Of a DNA stretch of 64,000 nt, positions 8,613 through 17,700 are shown piece by piece. The notes beneath the pieces were generated by a model. It made no database searches, was not told where the DNA came from, and saw nothing but the letters and a program-made list of their open reading frames with translations. This DNA comes from Algoriphagus oliviformis (lineage in GTDB: Bacteria; Bacteroidota; Bacteroidia; Cytophagales; Cyclobacteriaceae). Position 1 is the stretch's first letter, and every line of letters begins with the position of its first letter. The position numbers were made by a program, and so were the translations under genes. The stretch covers positions 1 through 64,000 of the forward strand of contig NZ_JAFKCT010000004.1 of the NCBI RefSeq assembly GCF_017254915.1. The letters are read 5' to 3'.

Positions 8613-9941
8613 TTGGAAATCACGTTAGACAAGCATTCAGCAAATCAGGCTTCAATTAAAATTACGCTAAACGAAGCAGATTATCAACCAAAGGTTGATG
8701 CCAAACTCAAGGACTACGCCAAAAAGGCGGCCATCAAAGGCTTCCGTCCCGGCAAAGCGCCAATCTCCATGGTAAAAAGCATGTATGGTGTCTCTATCCT
8801 GGTAGATGAAATCAACGCTATCCTTGGCGAGTCGCTCAACGGCTACCTGAAAGAACAGACTTTCAAAATCCTCGGCGAGCCTCTCCCAGTGGAAAAAGAA
8901 GACAACTCCATCGACTGGAAAACCCAGAAGGAATTTGACTTCGAATACAAAATCGGATTTGTGGACGGCGTGGACGTCGCGCTGGACAGCACCGTAAAAG
9001 GAACCAAATACGCCATCGCGGTGGACGACAAACTGGTAGCAGAGACCATCGACAACCTGAAGTCCCAATACGGCAACAGCACCAATCCTGAAGTAAGCGA
9101 GGCCGGCGACAACATCTATGGTGACCTCAAAGCCACCGAAGGCGAATTCACCAAGACGCTTTCCCTCCCTACTTCCAAGCTTTCCAAAAAGCTGGCCGCG
9201 AAGTTTGTCGGCGTCAGCAAAGATGCAACTGTAGAATTCGCAGCCAAAGAAGTGAAGAAGGATGAGTGGTCTGAAGCATTTGGCTTGACCGACGAAGAGG
9301 TCGCCGAGATTCCCGCAGCCTTTACTTTCGAAGTGAAAAACATCAACAGAACCGAAGATGCTGAGCTCAACCAAGAGTTCTTTGATAAAATTTTCGGTCC
9401 TGAAACCGTGAAATCCGAGGAGGAATTCACCGCTAAAGTGAAAGAGACCCTTCAGGAGAGCTATAGCCGCGAATCCAAAGTCTTCACCGAAGAGGAGCTG
9501 AAGAAAGTCTTGGTGGAAAAAGCCAAGCTTGACCTTCCGGACACCTTCCTCAAGGAATGGTTGCTGAAGGCAAACGAAGGAAAGGTAACTGAAGCCGACG
9601 TGGAAAACGAGTACCCGATCTACGCCAAGCAACTGACCTGGTCCCTGATCTCCAACGAGATCGCCAAAGCAAACGGCATCCAGGCTGAACATGAAGATGT
9701 GATCGAGAAAACCAAGGAAATGATCCGCGAGCAGTTTGCCTCCTCAGGCCTTGGTTCCCAGTTGGAAGCCAGCATGGACATGTTTGTGGACAACTACCTC
9801 AAAGGCAACGAAGGCCAGAACTACATGAACATGCTGACCTCGGTGCAAAATGAAAAGGTGCTTGCGCTCGTCCAGGAGAAAATCGACCTCACCGAAAAGG
9901 CGATCTCCATCGACGAATTCAAGGAACTTTTAGAGAAGTAA
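8613..9941 (+). CDS. tig: Trigger factor, ribosome-associated chaperone
   Basis: 442-residue trigger factor, which binds the ribosomal exit tunnel and shields nascent chains. The ribosome-docking signature GFRPGKAP lies near residue 46 in the N-terminal domain. The middle segment (about residues 150-245) shows little of the canonical FKBP peptidyl-prolyl isomerase signature and is probably degenerate, as is common in Bacteroidota. A long helical C-terminal domain follows. Translation appears to start at TTG (8613): no ATG or GTG precedes the conserved MEITLDKHSANQA opening. It lies upstream of clpP-clpX, the same order as in many bacteria, but a hairpin terminator separates them. Confidence 0.93.
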   Translation: MEITLDKHSANQASIKITLNEADYQPKVDAKLKDYAKKAAIKGFRPGKAPISMVKSMYGVSILVDEINAILGESLNGYLKEQTFKILGEPLPVEKEDNSIDWKTQKEFDFEYKIGFVDGVDVALDSTVKGTKYAIAVDDKLVAETIDNLKSQYGNSTNPEVSEAGDNIYGDLKATEGEFTKTLSLPTSKLSKKLAAKFVGVSKDATVEFAAKEVKKDEWSEAFGLTDEEVAEIPAAFTFEVKNINRTEDAELNQEFFDKIFGPETVKSEEEFTAKVKETLQESYSRESKVFTEEELKKVLVEKAKLDLPDTFLKEWLLKANEGKVTEADVENEYPIYAKQLTWSLISNEIAKANGIQAEHEDVIEKTKEMIREQFASSGLGSQLEASMDMFVDNYLKGNEGQNYMNMLTSVQNEKVLALVQEKIDLTEKAISIDEFKELLEK

Positions 9942-9962
9942 TTCGATTTAGAGTTTATATTG

Positions 9963-9995
9963 AAAAGTCCTTTTGTAAAGGACTTTTTTATTTTT
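9963..9995 (+). terminator. Rho-independent terminator after tig
   Basis: A perfect 11-bp stem (AAAAGTCCTTT with its complement) and a 3-nt TGT loop, followed by TTATTTTTG. It ends 22 bp before the clpP ATG, which argues against the longer clpP start at 9960. The T-run also contains TATTTTTG (9989-9996), a possible -7 element for clpP. Confidence 0.75.
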
Positions 9996-10016
9996 GTTAC
10001 CACAACAAACTCGAAA

Positions 10017-10688
10017 ATGATTAACAAAGAAGAATTCAGAAAATACGCCATCCATAATCAGGGCGTCAGCGGAACGGCTTTTGACCAATACACCCAGCAC
10101 ATCGAAAACATGACCCGCTCGGTGATTGAGGAAAGACCACAGAATTTCCGCGAGATTGATGTGTTTTCCAGGTTGATCATGGACCGCATCATTTTCCTGG
10201 GCACGGGCATCGATGACCACATCGCCAACATCATCGTGGCGCAGCTCCTTTTCCTCGAGTCGGTGGATGCGAAAAAGGACGTCCTCCTCTATGTCAACAG
10301 CCCCGGGGGCTCGGTGACGGCAGGTCTGGGCATCTACGACACCATGCAGTACATCGGCCCGGATGTGGCTACGATCTGTACCGGCATCGCGGCATCCATG
10401 GGTGCGGTATTGCTGGCTGGCGGTGCCAAAAACAAGCGGTCTGCGCTGCAGCATTCCCGAGTGATGATCCACCAGCCTTCCGGAGGCATGCAGGGTCAGT
10501 CCAGGGATATGGAAATCTCTTTGAAACTCATCCTTTCCATGAGAGAGGAGCTGTATCAGATTTTGGCTAACCACACCGGCAAAACCTACGAAGAAATTGA
10601 ACGAGACTCCGACCGCGACTATTGGTTGAGAGCCCTTGAGGCCAAGGAATACGGCCTGATCGACGAAGTATTAGTTAAAAAAGCATAA
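10017..10688 (+). CDS. clpP: ATP-dependent Clp protease proteolytic subunit
   Basis: 223-residue serine peptidase that forms the tetradecameric chamber docked by ClpX. The catalytic triad is visible: S127 (GIAASMGA), H152 (MIHQPSGG) and D201 (SDRDYW). The oxyanion segment NSPGGSV is present. The frame is open back to 9960, but that would place the start inside the tig terminator, so the ATG at 10017 ([11 protein letters not shown]) is chosen. The stop is 2 bp before clpX, so the two subunits are co-transcribed and probably translationally coupled. It degrades SsrA-tagged and regulatory proteins in the cytoplasm. Confidence 0.96.
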   Translation: MINKEEFRKYAIHNQGVSGTAFDQYTQHIENMTRSVIEERPQNFREIDVFSRLIMDRIIFLGTGIDDHIANIIVAQLLFLESVDAKKDVLLYVNSPGGSVTAGLGIYDTMQYIGPDVATICTGIAASMGAVLLAGGAKNKRSALQHSRVMIHQPSGGMQGQSRDMEISLKLILSMREELYQILANHTGKTYEEIERDSDRDYWLRALEAKEYGLIDEVLVKKA

Positions 10689-10690
10689 GC

Positions 10691-11914
10691 ATGGCTCAAG
10701 TTACCTGCTCCTTCTGCGGCAGAAACAAAAAAGATGTAGATCTGATGGTATCGGGCATTTCAGCCCATATCTGCAATTTCTGCATCGACCAGGCGCATAT
10801 GATCCTTGGCGAAGAAGAAAAAACCAAGAAGACAGGTGCCAAACCAAAGTTTAAACTAAAGAAGCCGAAGGAGCTGACTTCTTACCTGGACCAGTATGTC
10901 ATTGGCCAGGAAGAAGCAAAAAAAGTACTGACCGTGGCGGTGTACAACCACTACAAGCGGCTGCAGCAAAAGGACGACCACGACGATATCAAGATCGAAA
11001 AGTCCAATATCATTATGGTGGGCGACACCGGTACGGGCAAAACCTACCTGGCAAAGACCCTAGCGAAGATCTTGGAAGTCCCCTTCTGCATCGCTGATGC
11101 GACGGTACTCACCGAAGCGGGCTACGTGGGCGAGGATGTGGAGAGCATCCTGACCCGACTGCTGCAATCCGCCGACTACAACGTGGAAGCCGCCGAACGC
11201 GGCATCGTGTACATCGACGAGATAGACAAGATCGCCCGCAAGTCAGACAACCCCTCCATCACCCGTGACGTCAGCGGGGAAGGCGTGCAACAGGCCATGC
11301 TGAAACTCCTGGAAGGAACGGTCGTCAACGTCCCACCTCAGGGCGGACGCAAGCACCCAGACCAGAAAATGATAGCGGTAAACACGGAAAACATCCTGTT
11401 TATCTGCGGAGGTGCCTTTGATGGGATTGCCCGCCATATCGGCAAGCGCATGAACACGCAGCCCATGGGCTTCAGCAAGACCAGCAACACGCCTCAGGCA
11501 GATCGCGAAAACCTGCTGCAGTACGTGACTGCCCAGGACTTGAAGGCTTTCGGCTTGATCCCTGAGCTGATCGGTCGACTCCCGGTACTGACCCATTTGG
11601 ATCCTTTGCACAAAGATGCTTTGAAGCGAATCCTCACCGAGCCCAAAAACGCACTGGTAAAGCAATACACCAAGCTTTTGGGAATGGAAGGCGTAGCGCT
11701 GAAGTTTGACGAAAGCGCGCTGGACTTCATCGTGGACAAAGCGGTAGAGTACAACCTCGGCGCGCGTGGTCTTCGCTCGATCTGCGAGGCCATCATCACG
11801 GATGCCATGTATGATCTTCCTTCGGATGATTCCATCAAGGAACTCACCATAGACGAGGGATATGCCAGATCCAAGTTTGACAAGTCAAAGTTCAAGCGAC
11901 TGCAAGTCGCCTAA
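10691..11914 (+). CDS. clpX: ATP-dependent Clp protease ATP-binding subunit
   Basis: 407-residue AAA+ unfoldase. The N-terminal zinc-binding domain uses four Cys (CSFCGR ... HICNFC). The AAA+ core shows Walker A GDTGTGKT, the pore loop GYVGEDVE, Walker [12 protein letters not shown], and [13 protein letters not shown]. The ClpP-docking loop reads MGF instead of the usual IGF (TQPMGFSKT), a mild variation. The C-terminal small domain contains the arginine sensor in ARGLRSI. It follows clpP by 2 bp and ends at a strong terminator. It unfolds and threads substrates into ClpP. Confidence 0.97.
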   Translation: MAQVTCSFCGRNKKDVDLMVSGISAHICNFCIDQAHMILGEEEKTKKTGAKPKFKLKKPKELTSYLDQYVIGQEEAKKVLTVAVYNHYKRLQQKDDHDDIKIEKSNIIMVGDTGTGKTYLAKTLAKILEVPFCIADATVLTEAGYVGEDVESILTRLLQSADYNVEAAERGIVYIDEIDKIARKSDNPSITRDVSGEGVQQAMLKLLEGTVVNVPPQGGRKHPDQKMIAVNTENILFICGGAFDGIARHIGKRMNTQPMGFSKTSNTPQADRENLLQYVTAQDLKAFGLIPELIGRLPVLTHLDPLHKDALKRILTEPKNALVKQYTKLLGMEGVALKFDESALDFIVDKAVEYNLGARGLRSICEAIITDAMYDLPSDDSIKELTIDEGYARSKFDKSKFKRLQVA

Positions 11915-11918
11915 CACG

Positions 11919-11955
11919 ACAAACCCCGCTTCGATGAGGCGGGGTTTTGTTTTTT
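11919..11955 (+). terminator. Rho-independent terminator after clpX
   Basis: The stem ACAAACCCCGC pairs with GCGGGGTTTTGT (one G-T pair) around a short loop, followed by TTTTTT. It lies between the convergent clpX and lpxB genes. Confidence 0.85.
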
Positions 11956-12014
11956 AGCTGGAAGGCCGGAGATCGAAGAAAACTAAAAACAGACTCCGTT
12001 GCCACCCGTGCGCC

Positions 12015-13130
12015 TTACTCCTTCAAAGACTCCCATATCAGCCCTGCAGCCGTATCGGAGGCGCTTGTCTCGCCGATTTTTTCGCGGATGAGGTCATAGC
12101 CTTGGAGCATTTCACCCTTATAGACCACGTTGGAAAAGAGCTGCATCAGCTCCGCTTTGATCTTTTCCACCGAAAAATCATCCTGGATCAATTCCTTGAC
12201 CACCTCCCTGCCTGCGATCAGATTTACCAGAGAAATGTAGGGCACGCGAATCAGATTTTTTGCAATCATATAGGACACGGCCGAGGTGCGGTAGACCACT
12301 ATCTGCGGAACGCGAAACAGCGCCGTCTCCAAAGTCGCCGTACCCGAAGTGACCACCGCCGCCGTGGCATGGGACAGCAGGTCATAGGTTTGGTTAAAGA
12401 CCAATTTGATCCCAGCCTTTCTTGCCGGCTCGTAGACGGACTCCGGCAGGCTGTCCACTCCCGCCACCACAAACTGTGCGTTGGGAAATTCCTTGAACAG
12501 GCTGACCATTTTGTCCAGCATGCTGAGGATTTCCTGCTTTCTGCTTCCCGGCAGCAGGGCGATGATGGGCTGATAGCTCAGCTCGTTTTTCTGAAAAAAG
12601 AAATCGTGCGGGGTAAACTTCCTGATTTCGTCCAGAAGAGGATTGCCGACATAGTGGACGTTCATCCCGAATTTCTCGAAAAACTCCGGCTCGAAAGGCA
12701 AAATGGAATAAATCCGGTCGGTAGTCGCCTTGAGTTTGAGCGCGCGCTTCTGGTTCCAAGCCCAGACTTTCGGCGGGATGTAGTAGTGGACGGGGATGCC
12801 GTTTTCCTTGGCAAAGGCCGCGATCTTCATATTGAAGCCGCCGTAGTCCACCAGGATCAGAGCATCTGGGTGAAAAGCCATCAGGTCGTTTTTGACCAGC
12901 TTGAGGTATTTCAGCACTTTGCGAAAGCCCAAAACCACCTCCAAAAAACCCATCAGCGCCACCTCGGAATAGTCCACTGCGAGCTCCACTCCCGCTTCCC
13001 GGGAATAGCTTCCGCCCATGCCACGAAACTGGAGATTGGCGTTTTGGGCCTTGAGAGAAAGGACAAGATTAGATGCGTGTAGATCACCGGATCGCTCGCC
13101 GGAGATGATGTAGATTTTATTTTTAACCAC
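12015..13130 (-). CDS. lpxB: Lipid-A-disaccharide synthase
   Basis: Condenses UDP-2,3-diacylglucosamine with lipid X to form the lipid A disaccharide at the inner membrane. The N-terminus has GERSGDLHA (family GExSGD), followed by DYGGFN, PPKVWAWNQKR and the nucleotide-site segment LLPGSRKQEI. Length, about 371 residues, is normal. No ATG is available. GTG codons at 13139 and 13130 both fit, and both lie inside the left inverted repeat of the GxxExxY cassette; I chose 13130 because it gives the shorter N-terminus before KNKIYIISGE. The other lpx genes are not in this window. Confidence 0.93.
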   Translation of the reverse strand: MVKNKIYIISGERSGDLHASNLVLSLKAQNANLQFRGMGGSYSREAGVELAVDYSEVALMGFLEVVLGFRKVLKYLKLVKNDLMAFHPDALILVDYGGFNMKIAAFAKENGIPVHYYIPPKVWAWNQKRALKLKATTDRIYSILPFEPEFFEKFGMNVHYVGNPLLDEIRKFTPHDFFFQKNELSYQPIIALLPGSRKQEILSMLDKMVSLFKEFPNAQFVVAGVDSLPESVYEPARKAGIKLVFNQTYDLLSHATAAVVTSGTATLETALFRVPQIVVYRTSAVSYMIAKNLIRVPYISLVNLIAGREVVKELIQDDFSVEKIKAELMQLFSNVVYKGEMLQGYDLIREKIGETSASDTAAGLIWESLKE

Positions 13131-13143
13131 AGAGATCACAGAG
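13127..13143 (+). repeat. Left inverted repeat of the GxxExxY cassette
   Basis: CCACAGAGATCACAGAG points inward and matches the right-hand copy (13553-13569, opposite strand) at 15 of 17 positions. It overlaps the 5' end of lpxB, including its candidate GTG starts. Confidence 0.7.
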
Positions 13144-13153
13144 AAAAAGAGGA

Positions 13154-13525
13154 CTAGACCTTTACACGTTTGATGCCATCAACCAGACGCAGTACATTGA
13201 AATTCATAAGCAGTCCCGTTTGGTATCCGCCAAGCTTCAAGTAGGTAATCATCTGGGCCAGATGGATTTCCCTAAGCTTTTTGACACTCTTCAACTCCAA
13301 CACAACACTATCCTCCACCACCAAGTCCAACCTGTAGCCGCAATCCAGACGGACTCCGTCAAAAAAAACGGGCATTGGTTTCTCCTTTTCCACAGACAAA
13401 CCCGCCTTTATAAGCCTATGAAAAAGACAGGTCTCGTACGTACTCTCCAAAAGACCGGGACCTAGGTTGCGGTGAACAAAAATCGCTTCACCAATAATTT
13501 TCTCGGTCAGTTCAGATCCAATCAT
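13154..13525 (-). CDS. GxxExxY family protein
   Basis: 123-residue protein with the family-defining GLLESTY (GxxExxY) after the opening GSELTEKIIGEAIFVHRNLG. The downstream blocks CGYRLDLVVEDSVVLELKSV and HLAQMITYLKLGGYQTGLLMNFN resemble the D-(E/D)xK core of PD-(D/E)xK nuclease-like folds (family knowledge plus inference). The biochemical function of the family is not established. The frame is open back to 13693, but the ATG at 13525 starts exactly at the conserved N-terminus. The gene is enclosed by a pair of inward-facing repeats between queD and lpxB, suggesting it moves or spreads as a unit. Confidence 0.88.
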   Translation of the reverse strand: MIGSELTEKIIGEAIFVHRNLGPGLLESTYETCLFHRLIKAGLSVEKEKPMPVFFDGVRLDCGYRLDLVVEDSVVLELKSVKKLREIHLAQMITYLKLGGYQTGLLMNFNVLRLVDGIKRVKV

Positions 13526-13552
13526 TTTTAAATTTAAAAAGCTCTCTGAAAA

Positions 13553-13569
13553 CTCCGTGAACTCTGTGG
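13553..13569 (-). repeat. Right inverted repeat of the GxxExxY cassette
   Basis: Read on the minus strand, CCACAGAGTTCACGGAG, a 15/17 match to the left copy and facing it. It lies 15 bp beyond the queD stop and 28 bp upstream of the GxxExxY ATG. The enclosed unit is 443 bp. Confidence 0.7.
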
Positions 13570-13584
13570 TGGAAAAACTAAGAA

Positions 13585-14004
13585 TCACTCTCCAAAGTAC
13601 TCCACGAAGTTTCTCGGGGTCTCGTAGAGGGTGAGTTTGTACAGGCCTCCGTATTTGGTGATTTCTTTGATGGCGGGCTCGAGGATTTTCCAAAATTCCA
13701 TGACGAGGATCTCACAGCTGGCCAACTTGCCCTGCATGAAGTCCACGTCCACGTTCAGGTTTTTGTGGTCGACCTTGTCGATGACCAGCCTTCGGATCAG
13801 CGTGCTGAGCTGCTTCAGGTCCACGACAAAGCCCGTGTCGGGATCGGGAAGCCCCTTCACGGTGACGATCAGTTCAAAATTGTGTCCATGCCAGTTGACA
13901 TTGGCGCAGGGACCGAACACCTCAAAATTCCGCTCGTCGGACCAGTTGGGATTCCAGAGTTTGTGGGCTGCGTTGAAATGTTCTTTTCGGGAGATATGGA
14001 TCAT
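13585..14004 (-). CDS. queD: 6-carboxytetrahydropterin synthase
   Basis: 139-residue PTPS/QueD-family enzyme that converts 7,8-dihydroneopterin triphosphate to 6-carboxytetrahydropterin in queuosine precursor synthesis. Zinc ligands are visible as His in FNAAHKLW and the HGH of CANVNWHGHNF. The Cys in that block is the catalytic Cys of the CxxxHGH type. The DHKNLN and YETPRNFVEY motifs supply the catalytic His and the substrate-binding Glu. The ATG at 14004 (MIHISRKEHFNAAH) is chosen over the upstream codon at 14058. The next pathway enzyme, QueE, is about 12 kb away at 26189, so the pathway is not clustered here. Confidence 0.93.
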   Translation of the reverse strand: MIHISRKEHFNAAHKLWNPNWSDERNFEVFGPCANVNWHGHNFELIVTVKGLPDPDTGFVVDLKQLSTLIRRLVIDKVDHKNLNVDVDFMQGKLASCEILVMEFWKILEPAIKEITKYGGLYKLTLYETPRNFVEYFGE

Positions 14005-14094
14005 CGTTCTTGATAATTGCCGCAAAGTTAGGCAAAAGTACACGGATAAGAAATCCAAAATTCGACACTGCTGCCTCTGCTGCCGATGGCGAGT

Positions 14095-14796
14095 TTAGGG
14101 TTTGTTCAGCTCCGCGAAAAACTCCACCAAATGGTCCTCCCTTCCCAGGTCAAGCTTCCTTTCCTTGATCAGCTGCTTGGCCCGGTCCTGATCCGCAGCA
14201 TCCAAAGCCTTGATCAGTGCATTCGCCCTGGTCTTGACGGAGGTGACCGAGCGGTCTGAATTGATGAGGTAAAAGGTCTCTTCGAAGACAAACATCTTCC
14301 CCGAGGCGGGCGCATAGCTGTTTTTTGGCGGCGTCACCAGATCGGAGTAAAACTTGCGCACGAGGCTGTAGCTTTCTCCCTCCGCCAACACATTGATCAG
14401 ATCCGTGGCCTCCACACCGGAAATGAACTCAAACCCTTTTTTGAAAAGCAGTTTGGGCAGCAAGCCCGGAGTGGTGCCCTGGGCGAGCTGGCTTGCCGGG
14501 CGCTCCAAGACCACGTAGTCCAGGTAATCCTTGTCCAAGATGATGTTGTTGCCAGCCTCATTCACCACTTCCAGCTCATTGGTATGGATATCAAAACGGT
14601 AGGACACCCCCTCTTTCACCCCCCCGTTGGTAGTCGCAACGGATGCGGTGCCCCAATCCGGGAAAAGGTAAGGGGAGCCGTCCACGCCGGTATAGGGCGT
14701 CAAGCGGGCCGGCACCCCGTTGAAATCCAAATTAGAGATCTGCGCATAAGCCCCTTGCGAGGCCAGCAGGCAGACGAAGATCAACAGCTTTTTCAT
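14095..14796 (-). CDS. Exported hypothetical protein downstream of the subtilase
   Basis: 233-residue protein with a signal peptide ending in GAYAQ. I do not recognise a family. It has no C-terminal sorting domain, lipobox or further membrane segments. It begins 2 bp after the stop of the T9SS-exported subtilase and is surely co-transcribed with it. A helical, charged C-terminal third (ALIKALDAADQDRAKQLIKERKLDLG) follows a beta-rich first half. Its job may relate to the protease, but nothing in the sequence shows how. GTG at 14799 is an alternative start; ATG at 14796 is preferred. Confidence 0.8.
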   Translation of the reverse strand: MKKLLIFVCLLASQGAYAQISNLDFNGVPARLTPYTGVDGSPYLFPDWGTASVATTNGGVKEGVSYRFDIHTNELEVVNEAGNNIILDKDYLDYVVLERPASQLAQGTTPGLLPKLLFKKGFEFISGVEATDLINVLAEGESYSLVRKFYSDLVTPPKNSYAPASGKMFVFEETFYLINSDRSVTSVKTRANALIKALDAADQDRAKQLIKERKLDLGREDHLVEFFAELNKP

Positions 14797-14798
14797 CA

Positions 14799-17700
14799 CT
14801 AGTACTTGATCAGTTTCTTGTGGAAAGTCATGGTGCTCGTCTCTATTTTCAGCAAATACATCCCAGAAGCTGCGGGCAGGGCAAGCGCTTCGATCAGCTC
14901 ATCGGCATTTTTGCCAAAGACTCTGGACTCATATACCCTTCCTGCCAAATCCACAAGTGTGAGGGTCACCTTGCCGCGATACTCATTGACAAACTGGACG
15001 CTGACCCGGTCATAGGATGGAACGGGGCCTACAAAGATGCCGAAACGGCTCAGCTCTGGTTCTGGAATGGCCGAAATGACCACGGGATCCGAGAGGCTGT
15101 TGCAGGTAGCGTCAAAAATGGCCACCTGATACGATCCATCGGCGCTGGCGACGTAGCTGCGCTGCGTGGCTCCGGCGATGGGCTGGCCGTTGAGGTACCA
15201 TTGGTAAGAAGTGCCTGGTTGCTGGGAAGTCAGCTGGCTGCCGTTGATCACGATCAGCGGCTTGGCGAGAGAATTGGCCCCCACGGTGATTTGCTGCTCA
15301 AAATCGGTAGCCCCTTGGCTGTTGGAAATCGTCAACTTGACCAAGTAGGTACCGGCGGAGGTATAGGTGAAGATCGGATTTTTGAGCGAAGAGGTAGATC
15401 CCTGCCCAAACTCCCAGAGGTAAGTGGTCGCCGATCCCTCGCTTTGGTTGTCAAAGGTGACCGCGGCCCCCACACAGGTGTAGGAAGCCTCAAACTTGGC
15501 AAACAGCACATCCGCACAGTTTTGGGTCAGCCAGCCGGTGGCATTTTGCACCGAAGCGCCAGTCCCCAGATTGATGATCCCCTCTCCCGTCTTGTTCACA
15601 TTGCTAACGTTAACGTGCTCCAAGCAAAGCTTGCGGTAGATATCGTACAGGATCGAGCTGCCCGCCGCAGTAGAAGTGATCAGGGCTTTGGAAGCCTGTG
15701 TGGCCGTGGAAAGCATGTTGTCTTTCACCGAAAGCACGGCGGTCTTGCCAAATTCCAAGGTCGCTCCGGCGCCTAGACCCAACACATTCACGTCAAGGGC
15801 ATCGACATTCACGACGGCTTTTCCATTCGCGATGTTGAGGTTGTCCAGACCGTCGCTGTTCAGCACCAGCGTCCCCCCACCGACTCCCAGCGTATTGATC
15901 GGTACCGACGAGGCATTCAGGAAAACCCCGTTTGTCCCAGAAAACTGCGCCGAAAGACCGGACTTGATCTGGCCGCTGGCTGTGACGGAGAGCTGCTCCG
16001 AGAAAAGCAAGGAAGTCACGTTTCCATTCAGCACGCCGTTGGGATAGATTTGGATTTCGCTGGCCTTGAGCTCGGCCATATCTACCGTCAGCCTCGCTGA
16101 CTCAACTTCGAGCTCGTCCACCGCGGTGGCGGAGATCATCCTCCAGTTTCCCGCAACGAAGCTCAGCGTCGTATTTTCAAACAATGTCTGGCCTAGCTCC
16201 ACCAGCATTTCATTGGCACTTTCGCTGTCCAAAACGATCTTACCGTTCTTGATTTCGGTAATCTGATTGCTGACCCGAAGCCCGTTGGAGATAAACAGCA
16301 TGTTGGAGTTAAGGTCAAGGTTTAGCACTTGGTTGCCAAACACATTCACGCTAAACACCCTTGAAGCGGCAGTCAGCAGAACGGTTTTGTTTTGCCCCGC
16401 AGCTCCATCAAACACCACCCGGGTATTTTCTCCGGGTATTTTCCCAGCGGCTACCCCATTGGAGGTCAGGGACCAGTTGCTTCCTTCGCTCCAGCTGCCC
16501 GAAGCTCCACCTATCCAGTAGAGGGTCTCCTCAGCGCCATCCAGCACTCCGGCAGAGAACAAAAGCGAGAAGGGCTGCACGCCGGACTTCAACTCCCGCT
16601 TATGGCTCACTTTCAGCGTGTATTTCTTCGGCTTGGGCGAGGAAATGAGGACCTGCTCCACGTTGTCCCGGAAGTTGTCCCCCGTCTGCACGGCCCTTGC
16701 TCCGGCACCAAGAGAGGGATCGAGCGTCCATGGAAAATAGGTAACCCCGTCCTCATCCACCAAGCGGATATCCAGATCATTGACCAGCATCAAGTTGGTG
16801 GGATCGAGCACGGCACCGGTGGGGGTACCGGAGGGATCGGTCCAGGCGATGGTCGCGCGGATAGGTGTGATCCCGTCAGAGATGATCTGGTGTTCGTAGG
16901 TAGCGCCTTGGTTTAGCACCAGCTCACGGATCACTCGGCTGTTGCCGTCTTCGTTCAAAATCATATCCGCGGAGGCCTTGGCATCCAACAAGCCCCAGCC
17001 AAACATATAGTCCGGCCCAGGGGCTGGCCCGGCTTCTTTTGCAGTGTGGACAGCCAGGCCCTTTACGGTAGAGGACCACATGTACTTGTTTGCATTGCGC
17101 TGCGCAAAGAGCTGCTGCAACAAAAGCAGGGACCCTGCCACATTGGGAGAGGCCATGGATGTCCCGCTGAGGCTGGCATAGGCGTCGGTAGCGCCGTTGT
17201 TGGTGACGGAAGAGCTGTACACGCTCACGCCCATCCCCACCAGGTCGGGCTTGATCCGCCCATCGTCCGTTGGCCCCCAGTTGGAGAAGTCACTCATTTT
17301 GACGTCGGATGGCTGGGTGTAGGTAGCCACATTGGACACTGCCCCCACGGTAATCGCATTTTTGGCGACCCCCTCGGGGCCAAGCGTGTCGTCCGGACCA
17401 TCCGGCGGGCGCGTACCATCCCCGCTATCGGTACGGTCATTGCCCGCCGCCCAGACTACGGTGTAGTAAGGCTTGGAATACAGCAGGTCATCGATGCCCT
17501 TGCTTTTGGAAGAATAAAAGCCAAATCGATAGTCCTCGTTGGCGTTGACGCTGGTGTTGCCAGCCCAAGCCCAGGCATTGCTGGAGTTTCGGTACCAGCC
17601 CAAAACCACCCCGTAGGAATGGTTGGACACCAAATGCCCTCCGGGCTTGCTCGCCGGATCGTAGGCATTGTTGTTCATCTTGTCCAGGTCAGACTCCCAG

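Noticed and set aside
8667..9692. 341-codon minus-strand ORF opposite tig
   Set aside because: Antisense shadow of the trigger factor gene; low-complexity Phe/Val/Gly composition and no recognisable domain.
9960..10016. Longer clpP start at 9960
   Set aside because: It lies inside the tig terminator hairpin, and the conserved protein begins at 10017.
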